DNA of 50,491 nucleotides from DATHVI01 sp035461385 (GTDB lineage: Bacteria > Actinomycetota > Thermoleophilia > Solirubrobacterales > 70-9), in contig DATHVI010000199.1 in assembly GCA_035461385.1 (NCBI GenBank), positions 1 to 50,491 of the forward strand. Direction: 5' to 3'. The first letter of the stretch is position 1, and every line of letters starts with the position of its first letter. The position numbers and the translations under genes are program-made. The notes beneath the pieces are model-generated. The model was not told the origin of the DNA. It searched no databases and saw only the letters and a program-made list of their open reading frames with translations. Positions 38,329 through 49,000 of this stretch are shown piece by piece.

Positions 38329-38415
38329 CGACGGCCCGGGTCCGTCAAGTCTCGAACACACCAGTCATTCCGTGACGGCCCCTACGATAGTTCGCTGCCT
38401 CCGCCGCCTCCCGCC

Positions 38416-39162
38416 ATGCGCCTCGCGATCATCAGCGACATCCACGCCAACCTGCCTGCGCTCGAGGCGGTCCTCGAAGACGTCACCGGCGCCGGGATCG
38501 AGCGGATCTGGTGCCTCGGCGACGTCGTCGGCTACGGCGCCGAGCCGGACGCCTGCGCGACGCTCGTCGCCGAGCGCTGCGAGCTCTGCCTGGTCGGCAA
38601 CCACGACCTCGCCGTCCTCGACGCGCTCGATATCTCCTCGTTCTCCCCCGCCGCCGCCGAGGCGGTGCTCTGGACGCGCGAGCGCGCGCGGCCGGAGACG
38701 ATCTCGTTCCTCGAGGGGCTCGAGCCGGCCGACACCGAGCGCGACCCCGCCGCCTACCACGCCTCGCCACGCGACCCGGTCTGGGAGTACGTGCTCTGGC
38801 CCGAGCAGGCCGCGGAGTGCATCGCGGTCCAGGCGCGGCGGGTGAGCCTGATCGGCCACTCGCACGTGGCGCTGTTCTTCACCCTCGCCGACGAGGCGAA
38901 CAAGCCGGCCGGCGAGGCCCGCGGCGCCCAGGCCACGGCCGGGACCCGGCTCGAGCTCGGGCGCGGACGCTGGCTGATCAACCCGGGAAGCGTCGGCCAG
39001 CCGCGCGACGGCGACCCTCGGGCATCGTGGCTCGAGCTCGACACGCGCGAGTGGACGGGGAGCTACCACCGGGTCGCCTACGACATCGACCGGGCGGCGG
39101 ATGCGATCGTCGCGGCCGGGCTCCCCGAGCACCTGGCCGGCCGCCTCTACATCGGCCAGTGA
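38416..39162 (+). CDS. Calcineurin-like metallophosphoesterase
   Basis: A 248-residue protein of the bacterial PrpE/YfcE-like phosphoesterase group. The five metal-binding motifs are in order: MRLAIISDIHANL (D-x-H), CLGDVVGYG (GD), LVGNHDLAV (GNHD), LIGHSHVALF (GHSH) and NPGSVGQPRDG. It should hydrolyse phosphodiesters or phosphomonoesters in the cytoplasm; the substrate is unknown. The gene is divergent from the M48 protease. A TACGATAGT element about 15 to 20 bases upstream gives only a very short leader, with no Shine-Dalgarno. Confidence 0.92.
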   Translation: MRLAIISDIHANLPALEAVLEDVTGAGIERIWCLGDVVGYGAEPDACATLVAERCELCLVGNHDLAVLDALDISSFSPAAAEAVLWTRERARPETISFLEGLEPADTERDPAAYHASPRDPVWEYVLWPEQAAECIAVQARRVSLIGHSHVALFFTLADEANKPAGEARGAQATAGTRLELGRGRWLINPGSVGQPRDGDPRASWLELDTREWTGSYHRVAYDIDRAADAIVAAGLPEHLAGRLYIGQ

Positions 39163-39199
39163 CGCGCGTTCACCCGGCTGGCCCGAGACAGGCGGTCAC

Positions 39200-39205
39200 T
39201 AGACT
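39200..39205 (+). promoter_or_regulatory. Putative -10 element for the lipoprotein-kinase pair
   Basis: TAGACT ends 7 bases before the ATG at 39213. Confidence 0.5.
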
Positions 39206-39212
39206 CGCCGCG

Positions 39213-39773
39213 ATGGTTACCCGGGGGCGGATTTCCCTGCTCGCGCTCGCGCTCGCGGCGCTTCTCGCCGGCTGCGGCGGGGACGACGGCGAGATCCCCG
39301 AGGAGGACGCGAACGTGCTGCTCGAGCGCCTGAACGAGGTCGAGGGCGCGGTCGCCGAAGGCCGTTGCGAGGGCGCCCAGGAAAGCGCCGACCTGCTGGT
39401 CGCCCAGGTCAGCGACAGCGAAGAGAGCCTCGTCCCGCGGCGGGTCGACGAGGACGTCCGCGAGGCGCTGCAGGCGGCGGCGCTGAGGCTCTCCGAGCTC
39501 GTCGCCGAGCAGTGCACCGAGCCGCTCGATACCGAGGAGCCGCCGGAGGAGCCGGCGGAGCCCCCCGAGCCACCCGCGACCGAGCCCGAGGAGACGACCG
39601 AGGAGCCGCCGCCCGAGGACGAGGGCGACGACGACGACGGCTCGGGCCAGGGCGGAACCCCCCCGGGCCAGGGCGGAACCCCCCCGGGCCAGGGCGGCGG
39701 CGACAACCCGGGCCAGGGCGGCGGCTCGGGCGGCACCGCCCCGCCGTCGAGCGGCGGCACGGAGAGCGGGTAG
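39213..39773 (+). CDS. Lipoprotein with Pro/Glu and Gly-rich tail
   Basis: A 186-residue predicted lipoprotein. The signal peptide (RGRISLLALALAALLAGCGG) ends in a good lipobox, LAGC. Residues about 28-110 are helical and charged (EEDANVLLERLNEVEGAV, VDEDVREALQAAALRLSELV) with two Cys, perhaps a small coiled-coil domain. After that come a Glu/Pro-rich section and GQGGTPP repeats. I do not recognise the family. The kinase gene starts 9 bases after the stop, so the lipoprotein is probably co-transcribed with it and could be a partner outside the membrane. Confidence 0.75.
   Translation: MVTRGRISLLALALAALLAGCGGDDGEIPEEDANVLLERLNEVEGAVAEGRCEGAQESADLLVAQVSDSEESLVPRRVDEDVREALQAAALRLSELVAEQCTEPLDTEEPPEEPAEPPEPPATEPEETTEEPPPEDEGDDDDGSGQGGTPPGQGGTPPGQGGGDNPGQGGGSGGTAPPSSGGTESG
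39645..39697. repeat. 21-bp tandem repeat in the lipoprotein gene
   Basis: Two exact 21-bp units (39645-39665, 39666-39686) and a partial third encode GQGGTPP heptads. Further GGCCAGGGCGG fragments follow. Confidence 0.8.
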
Positions 39774-39782
39774 GGGCAGGAC

Positions 39783-40997
39783 GTGAACGCGACCCTGATC
39801 TCGAACCGCTACGCGCTCGGCGACCGCCTCGGCTCGGGGGGGATGTCGACCGTCTACCGGGCGACCGACCGGGTGCTCGAGCGAACGGTCGCAGTCAAGG
39901 TCCTCGCCGAGCACCTCTCCGACGACGACAAGTTCGTCGCCCGCTTTCGCCGCGAGGCGCTCGCGGTCGCGAAGTTGATCCACCCGAACATCGTCCAGGT
40001 CTACGACACCGGGGTCGACCAGGGGCGGCACTACATCGTCATGGAGTACGTCGAGGGGCGCTCGGTCGCCCAGCTCCTGCAGTCGCGGGGACGCCTCGGC
40101 CCCGAGGTCGCGGTCGAGGTCGGCACCCAGGCCTGCGCCGGGCTCGAGTACGCGCACCGGCAGGGGATCATCCACCGCGACGTCAAGCCCGGCAACCTGA
40201 TGGTGATCGGCGGCCCGGCCGCCCGCCCGAGCCGGGACGACTCCTCGCTCGACCCGCCGACCGGGGAGATGACCGTCAAGCTGACCGACTTCGGGATCGC
40301 GCGCGCCGCCGAGCAGACCCGGTTGACCCAGGTCGGCTCGGTCGTCGGCACCGCCGCGTACCTCGCGCCCGAGCAGGCGCGCGGCGAGGAGGCGACGCCT
40401 GCGGCCGACGTCTACGCGCTCGGCGTCGTCCTCTACCAGGTCCTCGCCGGCCGGCTGCCGTGGGAGGGGTCGACCCTCGCCGAGCTCGCGATCCGGCGCG
40501 AGAACGAGCGGCCGCTGGCGCCGACGTCCTACGACCCCGAGGTTCCGGAGACGCTCTCCCGCGCCGTCCTGCGCTCACTCGAGTCCGAGCCCGAGCGCCG
40601 CTACACGACCGCCCGCGACCTCGCGCTCGCGCTCCGCAGCGGGATCGCCGGGCGCGAGCCCGCGGTCCCGAACGAGGCTGCGACCCGCGCGCTTGCGACC
40701 GACGCCACCCGCCGGCTGCCGCCCGAGGCACCGGCTCCCGCCCCCGGGCCCCGCCCCACGCGCCCGCGCCCGCGCCCGACCGCCCCTCCGGCCGCCCGGC
40801 GGTCGTCGGTGGCGGGAAGGATCACCCGGGCGATCGGCGTCCTGATCCTGATCGCCGCGCTCGCGGGGCTGATCGCCGCCGGGGTGCTGCTGCTCACCGA
40901 GGCCGGGCAGGGCACCGACGTCGGCGAGTTCCTCCGCGACGACGTCCCGAATCAGATCAACGAGCTGCGAAGCCTGATCGAGCAGAACTCGGAGTGA
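39783..40997 (+). CDS. Membrane Ser/Thr protein kinase (PknB-like)
   Basis: A 404-residue Hanks-type kinase. Catalytic motifs are GSGGMSTVY (G-loop), VAVKVL with K39, HRDVKPGNLM, LTDFGIARA and YLAPEQARGEEATPAADVYA. Between HRD and DFG there is an insert (PAARPSRDDSSLDPPTGE) of about 20 residues. A Pro/Arg-rich juxtamembrane region (about 310-345) precedes one transmembrane segment (ITRAIGVLILIAALAGLIAAG) and a short outside tail of about 35 residues, without PASTA repeats. GTG is preceded by GGGGCAGG. Its end overlaps the convergent tgt gene by 41 bases. Confidence 0.94.
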   Translation: MNATLISNRYALGDRLGSGGMSTVYRATDRVLERTVAVKVLAEHLSDDDKFVARFRREALAVAKLIHPNIVQVYDTGVDQGRHYIVMEYVEGRSVAQLLQSRGRLGPEVAVEVGTQACAGLEYAHRQGIIHRDVKPGNLMVIGGPAARPSRDDSSLDPPTGEMTVKLTDFGIARAAEQTRLTQVGSVVGTAAYLAPEQARGEEATPAADVYALGVVLYQVLAGRLPWEGSTLAELAIRRENERPLAPTSYDPEVPETLSRAVLRSLESEPERRYTTARDLALALRSGIAGREPAVPNEAATRALATDATRRLPPEAPAPAPGPRPTRPRPRPTAPPAARRSSVAGRITRAIGVLILIAALAGLIAAGVLLLTEAGQGTDVGEFLRDDVPNQINELRSLIEQNSE

Positions 40998-42195
40998 GGC
41001 TCCACGGGGCCTCGCCGGCGAGGATGCCCTCGCGGTAGCGGGCGAAGTGGCCGGCCGCGATCGCCCGCCGCGCGCCCGCGACCAGCTCGCCGAGGAAGGC
41101 GAGGTTGTGGATCGTCAGCAGCCGGACCGCGGTCAGCTCCCGGGCGCGGACGAGGTAGTGGACATAGGCGCGGGTGTGGCGCGAGCAGGTCGGGCACGGG
41201 CAGCCGTCGGCGAGCGGTAGCCGGGACTCGGCGTGGGCGGCCCGGGAGACGTCGTAGCGGAACCGGTCCTCGGGCAGCGGCGCAAGGACCATCCCGTGGC
41301 GGGCGAGCCGGGTCGGGACGGCGCAGTCGAAGAGGTCGATCCCGTGGCCGATACCCTCGAGCAGGTCATCGGGCTCGCCGATCCCGAGCAGGTGCTTCGG
41401 GGCCTCGGCGGGAAGCAGCGAAGCGGTCAACCCGACGACCTCGTACATCTGCGGCTTGTCGCGGCCAAGGGTGCCGCCGATCGCGAGCCCGTCGACGTCG
41501 GCGGCGGCGACCGTCGCCGCCGCGTCGCGGCGCAGATCCTCGTGGACGCCGCCCTGGACGATCCCGAACAGCGCCTGGCGACGCGGGCCGTGGGCGCGGT
41601 GCCAGTCGATGCAGCGCCCGAGCCAGCGATGGGTGCGCTCGGTCGACCGCGCGGTGTAGTCGCGGTCGGCGTGGTAGGGGGTGCACTCGTCGAACGCGAG
41701 CGCGATGTCGGAGCCGAGCGCGGCCTGGGTCGCCATCGACTCCTCCGGGCCCATGAACCGCTCGTCGCCGTCGACGTAGGAGCGAAACCGGACCCCGCGC
41801 TCGGAGATCTCGAGCACCGCGCCCCCGGTCGCCTGGCGACCCCGCCGCCCCTTGATCTCGTCGGCGACGTGTCCGTGGGCGAGCGAGAAGATCTGGAAGC
41901 CGCCGGAGTCGGTGATGATCGCCCGCTCCCAGGCCATCATCTCGTGGAGGCCGCCGAGCCGCTCGACCCGCTCGGCCCCGGGGGCGAGGAAGAGGTGGAA
42001 GGTGTTGCCGAGGATCAGCTCGTAGCCGAGCGCCGCGACGTCGACGGGGTCGAGCGAGCGGACGCTGCCGCGGGTCGCGAGCGGCACGAACGCGGGTGTG
42101 GAAACCGGCCCGTGAGCGGTCTGGAGCCGCCCGGTCCGGGCGGCTCCATCGCGGGCGGCTATCTCGAACCGCAGTCGCTCCGGGTCGTCGCGCAC
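40957..42195 (-). CDS. tgt: Queuine/preQ1 tRNA-ribosyltransferase
   Basis: A 412-residue TIM-barrel enzyme that swaps G34 for a deazapurine in GUN-anticodon tRNAs. ITDSGGFQIFSLAHG and HGIDLFDCAVPTRLAR hold the two catalytic Asp. FGIVQGGVHEDLR and AIGGTLG are substrate loops, and the zinc site is CPCPTC with the following His (HTRAYVHYL). GTG at 42195 lies 7 bases after TAGGCT, suggesting a leaderless mRNA. Its 3' end runs 41 bases into the kinase gene on the other strand. No queuosine biosynthesis genes are nearby. Confidence 0.95.
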   Translation of the reverse strand: MRDDPERLRFEIAARDGAARTGRLQTAHGPVSTPAFVPLATRGSVRSLDPVDVAALGYELILGNTFHLFLAPGAERVERLGGLHEMMAWERAIITDSGGFQIFSLAHGHVADEIKGRRGRQATGGAVLEISERGVRFRSYVDGDERFMGPEESMATQAALGSDIALAFDECTPYHADRDYTARSTERTHRWLGRCIDWHRAHGPRRQALFGIVQGGVHEDLRRDAAATVAAADVDGLAIGGTLGRDKPQMYEVVGLTASLLPAEAPKHLLGIGEPDDLLEGIGHGIDLFDCAVPTRLARHGMVLAPLPEDRFRYDVSRAAHAESRLPLADGCPCPTCSRHTRAYVHYLVRARELTAVRLLTIHNLAFLGELVAGARRAIAAGHFARYREGILAGEAPWSLTPSSARSGFAAR

Positions 42196-42202
42196 GACCC
42201 GG

Positions 42203-42208
42203 AGCCTA
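42203..42208 (-). promoter_or_regulatory. Putative -10 element for tgt
   Basis: TAGGCT ends 7 bases before the GTG at 42195. Confidence 0.5.
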
Positions 42209-42231
42209 GATCAGCGTCAGTCGGGGTCGGC

Positions 42232-42696
42232 TCAGCTCTTGTCGGTCGCCTTGCCGTTGACGTCACCGGCGCCGATCGCGACCCGCACCGGCTTCGTCTC
42301 CTCCGGCTTCGGGATCCGGACCTCGAGCACGCCGTCCTCGAACTCGGCGGCGACCCGCTGCGGGTCGATCCCCTTCGGGAGGGTCAGCGAGCGCGAGAAC
42401 GTGCCGAAGCTCCGCTCGACGCGGTAGAAGCCCTCCGAGCGCTCCTCCTGCTCGGCCTTGCGCTCGCCGGAGACCGTGAGGACGCCGTCCTTGACCTCGA
42501 TCTCGACGTCGTCGCGCTTCATCCCCGGCAGGTCGGCGCGAAGCACCAGATGCTCGTCGGTCTCGACCAGGTCCATCGCCGGAACCCAGCGCCGGGAGCG
42601 AACCTCGTTGTTGCCGAAGAACGTGTCGAAGATCCGGTTGACCTCCGACTGGAGCGTGTCGACCTCGCGACTCGGGTCCCATCGTACGAGTGCCAT
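42232..42696 (-). CDS. Small heat shock protein Hsp20
   Basis: A 154-residue alpha-crystallin-type holdase. The N-terminal arm is MALVRWDPSREVDTLQSEVN; the alpha-crystallin domain runs from WVPAMDLVETDEHLVLRADL through GFYRVERSFGTFSRSLTLP to AAEFEDGVLEVRIPK. The C-terminal tail lacks a clear IxI motif, but EVRIPKPEE stands nearby. An optimal AAGGAGG site lies 9 to 15 bases upstream of the ATG. Its leader can form a GCCCCG/CGGGGC hairpin, and the promoter sits in an AT-rich patch, so heat control by a repressor or RNA structure is possible. Confidence 0.94.
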   Translation of the reverse strand: MALVRWDPSREVDTLQSEVNRIFDTFFGNNEVRSRRWVPAMDLVETDEHLVLRADLPGMKRDDVEIEVKDGVLTVSGERKAEQEERSEGFYRVERSFGTFSRSLTLPKGIDPQRVAAEFEDGVLEVRIPKPEETKPVRVAIGAGDVNGKATDKS

Positions 42697-42720
42697 CTCA
42701 TCAACCTCCTTCAGGCCACG

Positions 42721-42790
42721 CCCCGAGCTTTCACGGGGCTCGCCTGTCTGATTTGCTATAGGAAATCTAAGTGACTTTATAGCAGCTTAG
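42721..42790 (-). promoter_or_regulatory. Promoter and leader region of hsp20 with interleaved inverted repeats
   Basis: This AT-rich stretch has GCTATA (42755-42760)/TATAGC (42778-42783) and CTAAG (42767-42771)/CTTAG (42786-42790). Downstream, on the hsp20 leader, GCCCCG and CGGGGC form a hairpin. It does not match the CTTGAGT HAIR element well. The rest of 42791-43077 contains only the hairpins listed next and no gene. Confidence 0.4.
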
Positions 42791-42850
42791 GTGCGCGGGC
42801 TCAAGGGTAAGCGAACCGGGCCAACGGGCTCGAAGGGAACGTTGAGCACA

Positions 42851-42881
42851 ACCGAGGTACCAAACGTACCTTCGCCTCGGT
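42851..42881. repeat. Nested hairpin in the gpmI-hsp20 gap
   Basis: ACCGAGG (42851-42857) pairs with CCTCGGT (42875-42881); an alternative inner pairing GGTAC/GTACC (42856-42860, 42866-42870) competes for the same bases. No T tract follows on either strand. Confidence 0.5.
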
Positions 42882-42973
42882 AGTCGAGGAAAACGTAACT
42901 TTCGAGCGACCCAGCGCCCCGGAGCGACCCAAGCCCTTCGGGCCACCCCGTGATCGCAATTCAAACGGCCCGC

Positions 42974-42991
42974 GCCCCGCCGCGCCGGGGC
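42974..42991 (-). terminator. Possible terminator of the glycolytic operon
   Basis: GCCCCG (42974-42979) pairs with CGGGGC (42986-42991) about 90 bases past the gpmI stop. The following minus-strand sequence, GCGGGCCGTTT, has only a weak T tract, so the call is tentative. Confidence 0.35.
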
Positions 42992-43077
42992 GCTCACCGA
43001 ACCCGCCCGGGCGGCGCGGCCCGGGCTGGCTGCTCCGGACGCCTCGGCTCCGCCGACCCTCGGCCGCGCTGAGGGGC

Positions 43078-44612
<1,535 letters not shown>

Positions 44613-44616
<4 letters not shown>

Positions 44617-45398
44617 CCGCCGACCGCTTCCGAACGCGACGCCGCGGCCGCGGCGCAGATCGCGACGAAATCCTCGGGATCGAGCGACGCGCCGCCGACC
44701 AGCGCTCCGTCGATGTCCGGCTGCGACATCAGCTCGGCCGCGTTCGCGGGCTTGACCGAGCCCCCGTACTGGATCCGCACTTGGGCCGCGGCGCCGGAAT
44801 CGCGGTCAGCGAGCAGCGAGCGGATGAACGCGATCGCCTCCTGGGCCTGGTCGGGGGTGGCGGTGCGCCCGGTTCCGATCGCCCAGACCGGCTCGTAGGC
44901 GATCACGATGCCGCCGAGCCGCTCGTCGGCGACCTCGGCGAGGTCGGCCCCGACCTGGCGCCGGAGCACCGCCTCGGTCTCGCCGGCGTCGCGCTCGGCC
45001 TCGGTCTCGCCGACGCAGAGGATCGGCACCAGGCCCGCGTCGAGCAGCGCCGGAACCTTGCGCGCGAGCGCCTCGTCGGTCTCGCCGAACATCGCCCGGC
45101 GCTCGGAGTGGCCGACGACCGCCCCCCAGGCGCCGAGATCGGCCAGCATCGGCGGCGAGATCTCGCCGGTGAACGCGCCCTGCGACTCGAAGTGCGCGTT
45201 CTGGGCCGCGATCCGGACCGGGGAGCGGCGCGAGCGCTCGACCGCGGTCGCGAGCGCCGGCGCCGGCGGGCAGACGACGATCTCGACCCCCGCGAGCGAG
45301 TCGATCTCGCCGAGGAACCGGTCGAGGAACGCCTCGGCCTCGCCGATCGTCTTGTGCATCTTCCAGTTGGCCGCCACGACGGGCGTTCGTTCGCTCAC
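44613..45398 (-). CDS. tpiA: Triosephosphate isomerase
   Basis: A 261-residue TIM barrel that interconverts dihydroxyacetone phosphate and glyceraldehyde-3-phosphate. The catalytic residues are Lys in AANWKMHK, His in VVGHSERR and Glu in IAYEPVWAIGTG; IQYGGSVKPANA and GALVGGASL bind phosphate. The GTG start has GGGAGGTG 8 bases upstream and gives the standard N-terminus SERTPVVAANWK; an upstream in-frame ATG at 45434 is less likely. Its stop overlaps gpmI. Confidence 0.96.
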
Positions 45399-45427
45399 AG
45401 AAGCACCTCCCGGCACATGCTGCTCTC

Positions 45428-45443
45428 GCGACATGAATGTCGC
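45428..45443. repeat. Perfect short palindrome between pgk and tpiA
   Basis: GCGACAT-GA-ATGTCGC, a 7-bp exact inverted repeat with a 2-base centre, lies 4 bases past the pgk stop. In DNA it looks like an operator; in RNA the loop is too tight, so the stem would be shortened. Confidence 0.45.
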
Positions 45444-45447
45444 TCGC

Positions 45448-46715
45448 TCACTTACCCTGCTTCGCCTGCTCGGACGCGGCCCGGTCGCGGTCGAGCAGGA
45501 CCTCGACCCCGGGGAGCTCGCGCCCCTCCATCAACTCCAGCGACGCGCCGCCCCCGGTCGACAGCCAGTCGACCCGGTCGGCGAGCCCGAACTGCGCCAT
45601 CGCCGCGGCGGAGTCCCCGCCGCCGACGACGGTGAACCCCCCGGCCGCGGCGACCGCCTCGGCGACGCCGCGGGTGCCGGCGGCGAACGGGTCGAGCTCG
45701 AACGCGCCCATCGGCCCGTTCCAGAACACCGTCCCCGCGGCGGCGATCGCGTCCGCGTAGCGCGCGACCGTTCGCGGGCCGACGTCGAGGCCCATCCACC
45801 CCTCCGGAACCTCGACCCCGTCGAGGGCGCGGACCTCGGTCGCGGCGTCGAACCCGCGGCCGAGGACGAGGTCGAGCGGCAGCTCGAGCTCGCAGTCCGA
45901 CGCCGACGCGCGCTCGAGCACGCCGCGGGCGAGGTCGACCCCCTCGGCCTCGACCAGCGACGAGCCGGTCTCGATGCCCTGGGCGCGGAAGAACGCGAAG
46001 CACATCGCGCCGCCGATCAGGATCCGGTCGGCGGTCTCGAGGAAGCGCTCGATCACCCCGATCTTGTCGGTCACCTTGGCGCCGCCGAGGACGACGCAGA
46101 GCGGCGGCGCGGGCGCGTCGCGGACCGCGGTCAGCTCGCGCACCTCGCGCTCGAGCAGCAGCCCGGCGTAGCCCGGGAGGTGGTGCGCTACCCCCTCGGT
46201 CGTAGCGTGTGCGCGGTGAGCGGCCCCGAAGGCGTCGTCGACGTAGACGTCGGCGAGCCCCGCGAGCGCCGCGGCGAGGCCGGGGTCGTTCCTGGTCTCG
46301 CCCGGCTCGAAGCGGCTGTTCTCGAGCAACAGCACCTCGCCCGGGGCGAGCTCGCCGACCTCGCGCTCGACGCCGTCGCCGGCGACGCCCTGGGCGACCC
46401 GGACGCCGGCGCCGAGCAACTCCGAGAGCCGCGTCGCCACCGGCGCCATCGAAAGCTGCGGGTCGACCTCGCCCTTCGGCCGGCCGAGGTGCGAGACGAG
46501 GACGATCTTCGCCCCGCGCTCGCGCAGCAGCTCGATCGTCGGCAGCGCCGCGCGGATCCGCGTGTCGTCGGTCACCCGCCCGCCGTAGGCGCCGCCTTCG
46601 GCGAGCGGGACGTTGAAGTCGACCCGGACCAGTACCCGCCGGCCCGTCACCTCGGCGTCGCGAACGCTCGCCTTCGTGAACGTGCCGCGGGCCTCGGGAT
46701 CCCCGTCGCCCTCGC

Positions 46716-46719
<4 letters not shown>
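45448..46719 (-). CDS. pgk: Phosphoglycerate kinase
   Basis: A 423-residue enzyme making ATP and 3-phosphoglycerate. VLVRVDFNVPLAEGG, DDTRIRAALPTI and LVSHLGRPKGEVD build the substrate site. VLGGAKVTDKIGVIE, WNGPMGAFEL and VVGGGDSAAAMAQFG form the nucleotide site, and WLSTGGGASLELMEG the hinge end. A TTG start overlapping the gap stop (TTGA) is the best choice; it gives about 20 residues ahead of the usual N-terminus. Confidence 0.96.
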
Positions 46720-47744
<1,025 letters not shown>

Positions 47745-47806
47745 TGGTCCTCCTTGAAGTCTCTTGCGTTTAAGTCTCGTCAGTCGTCGCTGCGCAGGCA
47801 CGGACG

Positions 47807-48169
47807 TCAGCCCGTCCCCACTGCGACCTCCACCCGGTGACCGTCGGGGTCACGCAGGTAGGCGGAGTAATAGCTGGGACCGTACTCCGGGCGCGGCCCG
47901 GGTGCCCCGTCGTCGGTCCCGCCGGCCTTCTGGGCGTCCTCCCACGACGCCCTCACCGCCGGAATCCCGGTCGCGGTGAAGCACACGTGCCCGCCCCCGG
48001 CGACGGCTGAATCGTCGAGCGCGGCGAAGAAGATCGGCTTCACGATCCCCCAGGCGATCACCCGGTCGGTCTCGACCTGGCGCCGCCACCCGAGCGGCCC
48101 GAGGAGCGCGTCGTAGAAGCGCCCGCTGCGCTCGAGGTCGCTGACGTCGACGCTGACATGGTGGATCAC
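47807..48169 (-). CDS. VOC-family (glyoxalase/dioxygenase-fold) protein
   Basis: A 120-residue single-chain vicinal oxygen chelate fold with two beta-alpha-beta-beta-beta modules. IHHVSVDVSDLERSGRFYDA, then LGWRRQ, opens the first module; GHVCFTATG and YSAYLRDPDGHRVEVAV close the second. Possible metal ligands are His in HHVS, His in GGGHVCF and Glu in HRVEV. Small members act as lyases, fosfomycin-type transferases or dioxygenases; the role here is unknown. GTG lies 7 bases after a TAGCCT element. Confidence 0.88.
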   Translation of the reverse strand: MIHHVSVDVSDLERSGRFYDALLGPLGWRRQVETDRVIAWGIVKPIFFAALDDSAVAGGGHVCFTATGIPAVRASWEDAQKAGGTDDGAPGPRPEYGPSYYSAYLRDPDGHRVEVAVGTG

Positions 48170-48176
48170 GCCGACG

Positions 48177-48182
48177 AGGCTA
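48177..48182 (-). promoter_or_regulatory. Putative -10 element for the VOC gene
   Basis: TAGCCT ends 7 bases before the GTG at 48169. Confidence 0.4.
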
Positions 48183-48226
48183 CTCGGGCCGAGCCCGGAC
48201 GCGCAGCCAGGGGACGCCCGCCGGCC

Positions 48227-49000
48227 TCAACCGCCGCGCGGCGACCAGCGGAACGCGCGCGCCGCGACCGCCAGCCCGGCGATCCCCCAGGCGGCGACGA
48301 CCGCGAGGTGGCCGAGCTCGATCCCGGTGCCGACGGTCGCCGGGTCGAACCCCGCGAGCAGGCATTCGAAGAAGTGGCGGATCGGGAACAGGTCCGCGAA
48401 CCGCAGCACCCCGTCGGGGATCTCGGTCTCGGGGATGAAGACGCCGGAGAGGAAGTAGAGCGGCAGGGCGGTGAAGTTCGTGATCGCCGGCGCCGACTCC
48501 TCGGACGGGATCGCGGCGGTGAGCGCGAACCCGAGGGCGCTGAACGCGAACGCCCCGACGAGCAGCGAGAGCACGAGCCCGGGGATCGTCGAGCCGGGGA
48601 TCGCGACGTCGTAGAGCGCGGCGCCGATCGCCGTCACCAGCACCGCCATCAGCAGCGAGACGACGATCGCGTTGCCGACCCGGCCGGCGACGAACGCCCA
48701 CGGCGGAAGCGGCGTCGCGCGGACCCGCTTCAGCCGGCCGCTCTCGCGGGCCTCGGTGAGGCCGATCGCGAGGCTGACCATCGTCGCCGAGACGACGGCG
48801 AGGGTCATGATCCCGGGGACGTAGTAGGTCGAGACGGCGAGCCCGCCCCGCGCGTCGATCGTCTCGTCGCCGAAGATCGAGGCGAAGATGACGAGGAACA
48901 GGATCGGCAGCATGACGGTGAAGAACACCGACGCCGGGTTGCGCCAGAACACCCGCTGGTCGAAGCGGAACTGGTGCCAGGCGAGGGCGAAGCCGCTCAC
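48227..49000 (-). CDS. ABC-2 type exporter permease
   Basis: A 257-residue membrane protein with six hydrophobic segments: FFTVMLPILFLVIFASIFG, then GIMTLAVVSATMVSLAIGL, LLMAVLVTAIGAA, VLSLLVGAFAFSALGFAL, FTALPLYFLSGVF and LAVVAAWGIAGLAVAAR. ESGRLKRVRATPLPPWAF is the conserved cytoplasmic loop and DLFPIRHFFECLLAGFDP lies before the last helix. GTG overlaps the ATPase stop as GTGA. A single permease is present, so a homodimer is likely. Substrate unknown. Confidence 0.9.
   Translation of the reverse strand: MSGFALAWHQFRFDQRVFWRNPASVFFTVMLPILFLVIFASIFGDETIDARGGLAVSTYYVPGIMTLAVVSATMVSLAIGLTEARESGRLKRVRATPLPPWAFVAGRVGNAIVVSLLMAVLVTAIGAALYDVAIPGSTIPGLVLSLLVGAFAFSALGFALTAAIPSEESAPAITNFTALPLYFLSGVFIPETEIPDGVLRFADLFPIRHFFECLLAGFDPATVGTGIELGHLAVVAAWGIAGLAVAARAFRWSPRGG

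Noticed and set aside
39783..40997. PASTA-type PknB with the division cluster
   Set aside because: The external tail is only about 35 residues with no PASTA repeat, and no rodA, pbpA or FHA genes are adjacent.
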